From Chloroflexota bacterium (GTDB lineage: Bacteria; Chloroflexota; Anaerolineae; Anaerolineales; UBA11579): a DNA stretch of 6,987 nucleotides. Made by a program: the position numbers and the translations under genes. The DNA is taken from assembly GCA_003250455.1 (NCBI GenBank), contig QKGK01000108.1, positions 1-6,987 on the forward strand. Reading direction: 5' to 3'. This document shows, in pieces, positions 1 through 5,295 of the stretch; the stretch's first letter is position 1; every line of letters begins with the position of its first letter. Below the pieces are notes generated by a model. That model was not told the DNA's origin and ran no database searches. It saw nothing but the letters and a program-made list of their open reading frames with translations.

Positions 1-887
1 ATGGTCGTCAGCGGCGGGTTGGTATATTGGGAGATGTACGAGTTGTTGGTGCCCACCACGGAAACATCTTCCGGCACGCGCAGTCCCAGTTCCGCCAGCG
101 CCCGCAGCACCCCAATGGCCATCAGGTCGTTGGCGGCATAATAGGCTGTGGGGGCATCCTTTCCCAGCCCTTTCATCCGCTGCACGGCGGTGTAACCGCC
201 GGGTTCGTCAAAATAGCCGTAGTCGATCCAACTGGGGTGCAGCTTGATCCCGGCTGCTTTCATCGTCTCTTCATAGGCCTGCTGGCGCTCCCGGGTGGTC
301 AGCGTTTTGGGGTCTCCGCCCACATAGGCGATCCTGCGGTGCCCTAAACTGAGCAAATGCTCGATAGCCTGCCGGGTAGAAAGTCGGTTGTCCGTATCCA
401 CCCAGATGATCTCGGATCCGTCTTCTTTTGGCGGGCGTCCCAGCAGGACAAAAGGCGTTTTCAGGTCTCGCAGCTGGTCCACCGTATCCACATCCAGGCG
501 GCTGCTCATCACCACGATGCCATCTGCCTGGCTGGACTGCATAATATCCACGATCTGTGAGATCTCGTCCTGATATCCCTGGCTGCCCCCCACGATCAGG
601 CGGAATTGGTGGTTATAGGCCGCATCCAGCATCCCCCGCATGATCTGCGGGAAAAAGCTGTCGTCAAAAAAGCCCTCATACACGTGAGGGACGACGATGC
701 CGATGGTGTTGGTCCGCTGGGTGCTCAGCGAGCGGGCAATTGCATTCGGCTGAAAGCCCAGACCGTCGGCGGCGTCAAGCACTCGCTGCCGGGTCTCTTC
801 GCTGATACTGGCGCTGCCGGAAAATACCCTGCTTACTGTGCTGGGATGGACCTGTGCTTTCCTGGCAACATCTCGAATGGTCGCCAT
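1..887 (-). CDS. LacI/GalR-family transcriptional regulator (3' end cut by window edge)
   Basis: This is a DNA-binding sugar-responsive repressor of the LacI/GalR family. The gene reads leftward from the ATG at 885-887, and 295 codons are visible without a stop. Residues 2-21 (MATIRDVARKAQVHPSTVSR) form the typical N-terminal helix-turn-helix. Residues 45-56 (FQPNAIARSLST) are the hinge, with the conserved Leu54 that intercalates at the operator centre in this family. The periplasmic-binding-like ligand domain follows from about residue 62 (TIGIVVP), with DGIVV, FVLLGRP, GHRRIAYVGG and AANDLMAIGVLRAL motifs. The last visible residues (NPPLTT) match the family's usual xPPLTT region, so only about 40 residues are missing. 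Where many members have GFDD the protein has GTNN. The AAGGAAGTGGAG stretch just upstream is a good ribosome binding site. The ligand cannot be read from sequence. The gene has its own promoter and operators and is probably autoregulated. Confidence 0.95.
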   Translation of the reverse strand, partial: MATIRDVARKAQVHPSTVSRVFSGSASISEETRQRVLDAADGLGFQPNAIARSLSTQRTNTIGIVVPHVYEGFFDDSFFPQIMRGMLDAAYNHQFRLIVGGSQGYQDEISQIVDIMQSSQADGIVVMSSRLDVDTVDQLRDLKTPFVLLGRPPKEDGSEIIWVDTDNRLSTRQAIEHLLSLGHRRIAYVGGDPKTLTTRERQQAYEETMKAAGIKLHPSWIDYGYFDEPGGYTAVQRMKGLGKDAPTAYYAANDLMAIGVLRALAELGLRVPEDVSVVGTNNSYISQYTNPPLTT

Positions 888-904
888 ACTCTCCACTTCC
901 TTCT

Positions 905-920
905 ATGCAACTGGATGCAT
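905..920. promoter_or_regulatory. Secondary, imperfect operator in the leader of the LacI-family gene
   Basis: ATGCAACTGGATGCAT matches the core of the primary operator (TGCAACCGGTTGCA) at 12 of 14 positions and keeps the outer TGCA/TGCA arms. Its centre is 41 bp from the centre of the primary operator, close to four helical turns, so both sites face the same side of the helix. It falls at about +13 to +28 of the predicted transcript. It could be an auxiliary site for looping or for blocking elongation; that role is inference. Confidence 0.6.
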
Positions 921-938
921 GAACTTGCCTGTTACTCC

Positions 939-967
939 ATTTTAGGTGCAACCGGTTGCACTGTCAA
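939..967 (-). promoter_or_regulatory. Sigma70-type promoter of the LacI-family gene
   Basis: Read on the minus strand, TTGACA (962-967, perfect -35) is followed by exactly 17 bp and TAAAAT (939-944, a 5 of 6 match to the -10 consensus). Transcription would start near 932, giving a leader of about 45 nt before the ATG at 887. The whole 17-bp spacer is occupied by a perfect operator-like palindrome, so repressor and RNA polymerase should compete for the same DNA. The start point is inferred, not measured. Confidence 0.82.
946..961. promoter_or_regulatory. Primary LacI-family operator (perfect 16-bp palindrome)
   Basis: GTGCAACCGGTTGCAC is a perfect inverted repeat with a central CG, the typical form of LacI/GalR-family operators. 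It lies in the -35/-10 spacer of the promoter of the adjacent LacI-family gene. The obvious inference is autorepression by that protein. Confidence 0.85.
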
Positions 968-1219
968 CAATCACTTACTTTGGTTAGGACAAAAGATTGG
1001 CAAAGAGTTCCTATTTGGAAACTTGTTTAAATTAATTTTCTGCATATGGTCCCCCTTGCAGAATGTCATGCTGAACGACGCTGCAACGCAGCGGAAAGTG
1101 AAGCATCCTCCCACTAATTTGAAGCGAGCAGGATGTACAAACAGGGCACAATTTTCCTGGGCAGAGTGCCTAGAATTGAGATGAGGTTACCAAGCCTAGA
1201 AATTCAGGAGAATTCGCGC
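968..1219. other. Gene-free interval between the SbcD-type gene and the lacI-type promoter
   Basis: Together with the promoter and leader at 888-967 this makes 332 bp without a convincing gene. It holds an AT-rich segment (about 1001-1040) and the REP-like palindromic repeat at 1062-1110. A short direct repeat, GCCTAGAA, occurs at 1168-1175 and 1194-1201. I see no clear intrinsic terminator for the SbcD-type gene: the small hairpins near its stop are not followed by a T-run on the minus strand. Open frames crossing this interval on the plus strand are antisense extensions without ribosome binding sites. Confidence 0.6.
1062..1110. repeat. REP-like interspersed palindromic repeat
   Basis: The segment begins AATGTCATGCTGAACG and ends GTGAAGCATCCTC. 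Its outer arms ATGCT (1068-1072) and AGCAT (1102-1106) are complementary. They enclose a second perfect hairpin, CGCTGC-AAC-GCAGCG (1079-1093). The GTCATGCTGAACG...GTGAAGCATC pattern resembles a short intergenic repeat I recall as dispersed in several bacterial phyla, often written GTCATTCTGAGCGAAG...GAATC. Only one copy is in this window, so repetition in the genome is inference. A transcript could form a two-level stem-loop on either strand. Confidence 0.5.
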
Positions 1220-2461
1220 CTACTCGCTTTCCCCGCTCTCCACCTGGGAGATGATCTCCCGCGCCAGCGACTGCAGCCGCTCCGGGTCCACCGAATCGGT
1301 CTTCTCGGACTTCCAGAAGTAATCCAGCAGCGCTTCCGGGGTCAGACTGCCGATGTTTTTGTCTTCGGGAAGACGGATGCGCGCCTGCATCTGCGGACGT
1401 TTGACCAGGTGGAATTCAAAGCTCTCGGCAGCGATCTCCCGCAGGGCGGCATCGTCGATCAGCGACTCCCAATCGCGCGGATACTCAATGGACAGACGCA
1501 CGATCGCATCACGCATCTCGTCCGGTTCCGGCATCACCCCGCGCAGCTGCTCGGTGACCTGCTGGTCGGACTCGATCGTATAGTACCGGTCGACAAACTT
1601 GCGGATGCCGGTCAGCTCGCGCCAGTCCACCTCGGTGCGCCCTTTTTCCACCTCAGCGATCACAAAATATTTCTTGTCTTTGGCTTCGCCAAAATCTACC
1701 CGCTCGATCGAGCCGGGATACACCACCGGAGGGTGACCTTTTTCATTCAGATCCTGGTTCTTGTGGATATGCCCCATCGCCACGTAATCCAGCCGCGGGT
1801 CTTTGACCAGCTGGCCGGAGAGTACCATATCCTTGCCCAGCATCACGGTACGCTCACCGCCATACACCGCCCCCTGAATGGAAGCATGGGCAGTCATCAC
1901 CACCGGCAGATCCGGGTCGGCTCCCTCCAGCCACGCCCCCATCAGCTCCCCGATGCGGGCTTCCAGGGCCACATTGATCTCGTCGGTATCCTGAAGCGAA
2001 AGGTCCAGGTAGGCCACCATCCCGGAGCGCATGATCCACGGCAGCGAGATCAGCTGCAGCGGCAGCCCCCACAGGTCATCCGGGCCGTAAAACCTGGGCT
2101 TGTCGGCCACGATCACCCGTTCGGTCTCCAGGGTGTTGAACTCTTCCAGGGCATGCGCCCGGCTCATGCTGGGCGAGAGGTCATGGTTGCCCACCAGCAG
2201 CACCACCGGCACGCCCGCCCGCGAGAGCCGCATGATGCGCCGCCCCCACTCCCGCTGGAAGGTGGGCGCAGGATTGCGGTCTTTATAGGCATCCCCGGCA
2301 AAAACCACCAGGTCTACTTTTTCCTCGATGGCGGTATCCACGATCGTATCCAGCGATTTTAGGAAATCCATCACCCGCATCGGCAGGCCGGTTTCCGGGT
2401 CCTGGCGGCCATAGTTCGCCATGTTGATATGGGCATCTGCAAAGTGTAATATTTTCACCAT
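1220..2461 (-). CDS. sbcD: SbcD/Mre11-family metallophosphoesterase, DNA double-strand-break nuclease
   Basis: This predicted DNA repair exonuclease subunit has 413 aa, close to the usual SbcD length. All metal-binding motifs of the calcineurin-like phosphoesterase fold are visible: D9-A-H11, G56-D57, G91-N-H-D94, H192 and G230-H-I-H233. The segment YPGSIERVDFGE (248-259) is typical of SbcD, and a C-terminal capping region follows. The family works as an SbcC-SbcD (Rad50-Mre11) complex that opens hairpins and trims DNA ends in the cytoplasm. No SbcC-type ATPase follows: the next 332 bp are gene-free and then comes a separately promoted regulator. The start is 1 nt after the stop of the upstream C39-like gene. 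A GGAG (2469-2472) inside that gene's last codons gives a 7-nt spacing, so the two are probably cotranscribed and translationally coupled. The symbol assumes true SbcD orthology; another Mre11-like nuclease is possible. Confidence 0.88.
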   Translation of the reverse strand: MVKILHFADAHINMANYGRQDPETGLPMRVMDFLKSLDTIVDTAIEEKVDLVVFAGDAYKDRNPAPTFQREWGRRIMRLSRAGVPVVLLVGNHDLSPSMSRAHALEEFNTLETERVIVADKPRFYGPDDLWGLPLQLISLPWIMRSGMVAYLDLSLQDTDEINVALEARIGELMGAWLEGADPDLPVVMTAHASIQGAVYGGERTVMLGKDMVLSGQLVKDPRLDYVAMGHIHKNQDLNEKGHPPVVYPGSIERVDFGEAKDKKYFVIAEVEKGRTEVDWRELTGIRKFVDRYYTIESDQQVTEQLRGVMPEPDEMRDAIVRLSIEYPRDWESLIDDAALREIAAESFEFHLVKRPQMQARIRLPEDKNIGSLTPEALLDYFWKSEKTDSVDPERLQSLAREIISQVESGESE

Positions 2462-2462
2462 C

Positions 2463-3896
2463 TTACGGCTCCAACCCTAATTGCTGCAGCATCGAGATCC
2501 CCGGGATAAAGCTGGGGTTCAGGTAAACGGTTTGTCTGAAATCTGCCACTGCATTTCCGGTTTCACCCAGCGCCAGGTAGGCCATCCCGCGCCAGTAAAT
2601 GCTCTCTTCCAGTGTCGGCTCGGAAACAGTGTCGTACAGGGTGGTATTTGCCAGGTTGATCACATCCTGGTAGCGGCCTGAGTAATGATACGCCCAGTAC
2701 GGCCCGGTCTGGTACCACATGATGCGGTAAGGCCGCTGGGTTTCCACGGTCTCGGCTTCGTTCGGCTCGCCGATCCCCGCATACAGCACAAAAGCCGTGT
2801 CGTAAGCAAAAGAGGCATCCACATACTCCGCCAGTTCCACATGGCTGGTGCCTTTATTGAACCAGGCAAAGAACTCATCGATCCCGGTTTGGGTGCCGAT
2901 CTCCTCGTTGGCAATATCCAGCGCATGGCGGTCGGCCCAGGTATCGTCTGCCCACGGGCCTAATAAGCTGTACACTTTCTGCTCCTGGTCCGGCGGATAC
3001 ACCACCATAAAGAGGTAATTGAATCCCCGCCAGCCGTCCTGGAAATCTTCATACGGCACTCGGATGTTCGCCCCGGTACCGTTATCGCCGGTTTCCAGGT
3101 AGGCATCCTGGACGATGAACACGCCTTCCCCTTCATCGTAGCCGGTCACGAACAGGTAATGCCCCAGCCAGGCGACCTTGCCAGCGTAATCTCTCTCATA
3201 ATAGCCCTTCTCGATCACTACCGGGTACCCGTTGGCGATCAGGTTCTTGAGCAGTCCCATCTCACCGCCGTAGCGCACCACGATGGCGTAATCGGTGCTG
3301 TCGACGACAAAGTTGACCATCTCGTAAGGCATCACATTTTTGTCCGCCTTCCCGCGGTCGATAAAGGAAAGTTCAGGGTCATTTTCCCCCGGCTTGATCG
3401 CCCTGGCAATGTCGTCACGGTTGCCGCCCCACCCCCAGAACTTAAGCGCCATGGTCAGGTTGGCCGGGCCGCAGTAGTTCCAGCGGTTATGCTGGTCCAC
3501 ATAGGTTACGCCCGGTAGGTCAACGACCTGTGGCAGCGGTGTGGGGGAGACTGTCGGGGTTGCGGTGGGCAGCGGCGTGCTGCCAGGCAGCAGGGTAGCC
3601 GTTGCGGTCGGCCCTGGGGTGGGGGTCTGGCCGTATGCGGCCAGGGTGGCCGCCACCATCGTACCCAGCACATCCTGCTCTTCAGGCACAAACACCGCTT
3701 CGTCGGGCGGGTTCAGCCAATAGGTAAAGCGGGTTTTCCAGTCATCCAGCTTATTGCCCACCCTGCTGCGGACCGGCGGCAGCAAGATGGTCAAACCCAG
3801 CATCATCAGCACAAACGCCACGATCAAATACCGCTGGCTGCGCTTCCGTTTTTTTTCCATCCGCTCGCGCGGGGTCATATCATCATATTTGCTCAT
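2463..3896 (-). CDS. Membrane-anchored C39-like cysteine-peptidase-fold protein with Thr/Pro linker and TPR
   Basis: The 477-aa protein probably faces the outside of the cell. Residues 1-22 are charged and Lys/Arg-rich, and residues 23-41 are a single hydrophobic membrane segment. Residues 91-121 are a low-complexity Thr/Pro/Ala linker typical of surface proteins. A peptidase C39-like (family 2) domain spans about 128-300. Its candidate catalytic residues are Cys142 in NYCGPANLTMALKFWG, with Gln136 six residues before as in papain-like enzymes, then His246 in GHYLFVTGYD and Asp264 in VQDAY. A TPR-like helical pair lies at about 432-465 (YWRGMAYLALGETGNAVADF). The substrate is unknown; classical C39 domains cut double-glycine leaders, but no ABC transporter domain is present here. 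The ATG lacks a ribosome binding site and sits 7 nt from a strong -10, so a leaderless start is likely. The SbcD-type gene follows after 1 nt; a functional link is not evident. Confidence 0.85.
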   Translation of the reverse strand: MSKYDDMTPRERMEKKRKRSQRYLIVAFVLMMLGLTILLPPVRSRVGNKLDDWKTRFTYWLNPPDEAVFVPEEQDVLGTMVAATLAAYGQTPTPGPTATATLLPGSTPLPTATPTVSPTPLPQVVDLPGVTYVDQHNRWNYCGPANLTMALKFWGWGGNRDDIARAIKPGENDPELSFIDRGKADKNVMPYEMVNFVVDSTDYAIVVRYGGEMGLLKNLIANGYPVVIEKGYYERDYAGKVAWLGHYLFVTGYDEGEGVFIVQDAYLETGDNGTGANIRVPYEDFQDGWRGFNYLFMVVYPPDQEQKVYSLLGPWADDTWADRHALDIANEEIGTQTGIDEFFAWFNKGTSHVELAEYVDASFAYDTAFVLYAGIGEPNEAETVETQRPYRIMWYQTGPYWAYHYSGRYQDVINLANTTLYDTVSEPTLEESIYWRGMAYLALGETGNAVADFRQTVYLNPSFIPGISMLQQLGLEP

Positions 3897-3903
3897 CTGC
3901 TGG

Positions 3904-3912
3904 ATTATAACA
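3904..3912 (-). promoter_or_regulatory. Extended -10 promoter, leaderless start of the C39-like gene
   Basis: On the minus strand TGTTATAAT (TG, one base, then a perfect TATAAT) ends 7 nt before the ATG at 3894-3896. That spacing puts the expected transcription start at the A of the ATG. No convincing -35 is visible at 16-18 bp, which the extended -10 could compensate. There is no Shine-Dalgarno sequence between -10 and ATG. Confidence 0.65.
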
Positions 3913-3971
3913 AACTATATTGTGCACGGGTCGCAACGATTTTCACTCACTTTTCCCCCACTACCCGATTC

Positions 3972-4856
3972 CTAAAACATCCTGATCTGGAGTTCTTCCT
4001 CGACTGCCTCTTGCGGGATAAATTTGGGCACTTCCAGGCTGATCCCTGCATCCTCGCATAGGTCTGTCAGATAGGCGTGCAGCTCCCCTGCCTGCCGCGC
4101 CTGGGCAAAATAGTTTGCACCAAACTGGCGGATGTACTTCTCTTTGGTGCCGGGGAACTGCCGGTCCAGCTGGCGGTAGTAATAATAGCGCTGGCGGTCG
4201 CGCAGCGTCATCCCAAATGCCGGAAGGATATACCCGGCCCCGTTATCCGCAGCCAGCTCCACGATACGGGTAATATTCTCGCGGGTATCCTCAATAAAAG
4301 GCAGCACCGGCATCAGCAGCACCCCCGTGGAGATGCCCCGTTCAGCCAGCTTGCGCATGGCGGCAAAGCGCCGCGAGACAGCAGGCGCCCCGGGCTCCAC
4401 TTTCCGGCCCAGGTCATCGTCCCCTGCGGTGATGGTAAAACTGACCGTGGCAAACACCCTGCTGATCTCTTCCAGCGTGTCGATATCTCTGAGCACCAGG
4501 TCGCTCTTGGTGAGCACGTGCACGGGGAAGTGGTTGTTGGCAATCACCTGCAGCGCGCGGCCGGTCAGGTTATAGCGCTTTTCCACCGGCATGTAGGGGT
4601 CATTCATCGAGCCGGTGCCAATCGTCCCCACGACCCGCTTGCGGGGGAGATGGTCGGCCAGCACTTCCACCGCGTTGACCTTGACCACCACTTCGCGGTC
4701 AAAGTTATCCAGCTGGTAGCAGGCGCTGCGCGAATCGCAGTAGATACAGTGATGCTGGCAGCCGCGGTACAGGTTCATGTTGTATTTAAGGCCGAACCAG
4801 TCATCCGGCTGGCGCACCGGGTTCAATATCCCTTTTACCCTTACTTCAGTGATCAT
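3972..4856 (-). CDS. SPL-family radical SAM protein (spore photoproduct lyase-like, COG1533 type)
   Basis: This is an iron-sulfur radical SAM enzyme of 294 aa. The 4Fe-4S/SAM motif C33-x3-C37-x2-C40 lies in LYRGCQHHCIYCDSRS, which is typical of the group annotated as DNA repair photolyase/SplB-like. Further family signals are GTGSMNDPYMPVE, HVLTKSDLVLRDID and VSFTITAGDDDLGRKVEPGAP. Most members of this group are uncharacterised; true spore photoproduct lyases repair UV-induced thymine dimers in DNA, and this similarity does not prove that reaction. The start at 4854-4856 is preferred over the longer open frame beginning at 4949. Reasons: the extra 31 residues are unlike the family, the ATG overlaps the upstream stop as ATGA, and AAGGAG lies 10 nt upstream. 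It is thus translationally coupled to the 108-aa gene and shares its promoter, which has an SOS-like box. Confidence 0.9.
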   Translation of the reverse strand: MITEVRVKGILNPVRQPDDWFGLKYNMNLYRGCQHHCIYCDSRSACYQLDNFDREVVVKVNAVEVLADHLPRKRVVGTIGTGSMNDPYMPVEKRYNLTGRALQVIANNHFPVHVLTKSDLVLRDIDTLEEISRVFATVSFTITAGDDDLGRKVEPGAPAVSRRFAAMRKLAERGISTGVLLMPVLPFIEDTRENITRIVELAADNGAGYILPAFGMTLRDRQRYYYYRQLDRQFPGTKEKYIRQFGANYFAQARQAGELHAYLTDLCEDAGISLEVPKFIPQEAVEEELQIRMF

Positions 4857-5179
4857 GCCAGTTCCACTCCTTCCCACAATGCACAGGCGTGGAAGGCCAG
4901 GTCTTCCCGGTGCAGGTAGCGAAAATAAGCTCCCAGCATATGCAGGCACCTTTTAAAAGAAAGCAGACGTCCCCATGGATGGGAGATCAATTGCTCCTTT
5001 TGGGTGAAGAATTGGAGGAATGCGTCCACATCCTCCTCCCTGGCAGATTGAGGCCACTGATTGGTCCGGCCATGTACAAAGGCTACAAATGTCCGCACCA
5101 ACTCGACAGAGGCTGCTGCAGTACCTTCAGAGCAGCCTTCCCCTCTCAAAAACTGGTAAAAAGTTTGGGTCGCCATCAT
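4853..5179 (-). CDS. Small protein resembling a tyrosine-recombinase core-binding (SAM-like) domain without catalytic domain
   Basis: I do not recognise a named family with certainty. The 108 residues appear all-helical. The segments at about 18-36 (EGTAAASVELVRTFVAFVH), 47-58 (REEDVDAFLQFF) and 73-95 (SFKRCLHMLGAYFRYLHRE) follow the helix pattern of the N-terminal core-binding domain of phage-integrase-type recombinases. The catalytic R...HxxR...Y domain is absent, because the gene ends at the radical SAM start with an ATGA overlap. Reality is supported by that overlap, by a strong promoter directly before the ATG, and by the downstream gene's ribosome binding site lying in it. Two ATGs stand in tandem (5177-5179 and 5174-5176). 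The first is 6 nt from the -10, so a leaderless transcript beginning ATGATG is likely. A DNA-binding helper of the radical SAM enzyme is a guess; a decayed recombinase remnant is the alternative. Confidence 0.7.
   Translation of the reverse strand: MMATQTFYQFLRGEGCSEGTAAASVELVRTFVAFVHGRTNQWPQSAREEDVDAFLQFFTQKEQLISHPWGRLLSFKRCLHMLGAYFRYLHREDLAFHACALWEGVELA
4867..4872 (-). promoter_or_regulatory. Ribosome binding site fixing the start of the radical SAM gene
   Basis: AAGGAG on the minus strand lies 10 nt before the ATG at 4854-4856, inside the 3' end of the 108-aa gene. It supports the shorter 294-aa radical SAM protein and coupling through the ATGA overlap. Confidence 0.75.
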
Positions 5180-5185
5180 GCGTTA

Positions 5186-5214
5186 ATTATAACAGAACAA
5201 TTGTTCTATGTAAA
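5186..5214 (-). promoter_or_regulatory. Promoter of the 108-aa/radical SAM operon
   Basis: On the minus strand TTTACA (5209-5214, 5 of 6 to the -35 consensus), a 17-bp spacer and TATAAT (5186-5191, perfect) form a near-consensus promoter. It also carries the extended -10 TG (TGTTATAAT, 5186-5194). The -10 ends 6 nt before the ATG at 5177-5179, so the mRNA is probably leaderless. A perfect palindrome fills the spacer. Confidence 0.82.
5194..5207. promoter_or_regulatory. Perfect 14-bp palindrome matching a GAAC-N4-GTTC LexA (SOS) box
   Basis: AGAACAATTGTTCT is a perfect inverted repeat inside the -35/-10 spacer of the minus-strand promoter. Its core GAAC-AATT-GTTC fits the LexA box known from Bacillus and Actinobacteria (GAAC-N4-GTTC). 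Downstream genes are of DNA-repair or DNA-binding character, which fits SOS control. The identity of the binding protein is inference; another dimeric repressor could use the site. It also lies about 45 bp upstream of the -10 of the divergent glycosyltransferase gene. Confidence 0.65.
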
Positions 5215-5252
5215 GTTATTTTTCTATTCATATAAAATCACATGACTCATAC

Positions 5253-5258
5253 TATAAT
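5253..5258 (+). promoter_or_regulatory. Probable -10 of the divergent glycosyltransferase gene
   Basis: A perfect TATAAT lies 37 bp before the ATG at 5296, in a very AT-rich stretch. A start near 5265 would leave a leader of about 31 nt carrying the ribosome binding site. No good -35 is visible; TTCATA at 5227-5232 is weak and 20 bp away. Confidence 0.45.
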
Positions 5259-5282
5259 TTACATAAGAAGCCACCAACATTT

Positions 5283-5288
5283 AGAAGG
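5283..5288 (+). promoter_or_regulatory. Ribosome binding site of the glycosyltransferase gene
   Basis: AGAAGG lies 7 nt before the ATG at 5296-5298 and decides this start. Unlike the leaderless minus-strand genes nearby, this gene has a classical leader. Confidence 0.7.
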
Positions 5289-5295
5289 TTTTATA

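Noticed and set aside
606..1184. Plus-strand open frame (192 codons) across the lacI-type gene start and the gap
   Set aside because: It is antisense to the LacI-family helix-turn-helix region, runs through the promoter and operators, and has no domain signal.
1168..1201. Direct repeat GCCTAGAA (1168-1175 and 1194-1201)
   Set aside because: It is only 8 bp, with two copies and no associated element; this is compatible with chance.
1201..1214. Small hairpin AATTC-AGGA-GAATT just after the SbcD-type stop as a terminator
   Set aside because: The stem is only 5 bp, AT-rich, and no T-run follows on the minus strand.
1133..2362. Long plus-strand open frame (409 codons) opposite the SbcD-type gene
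   Set aside because: It is antisense to a gene with a full set of phosphoesterase motifs, is rich in His/Arg/Pro as expected for a shadow frame, and has no ribosome binding site.
4077..4919. Plus-strand open frame (280 codons) opposite the radical SAM gene
   Set aside because: It is a shadow of a clear radical SAM gene, with no recognisable motif and no start signals.
4857..4949. Longer N-terminus for the radical SAM protein (31 extra residues)
   Set aside because: The ATGA overlap, the AAGGAG ribosome binding site and the family-like MITEVRVKGILNP start all favour the ATG at 4854-4856. The extra part is the shadow of the upstream gene.
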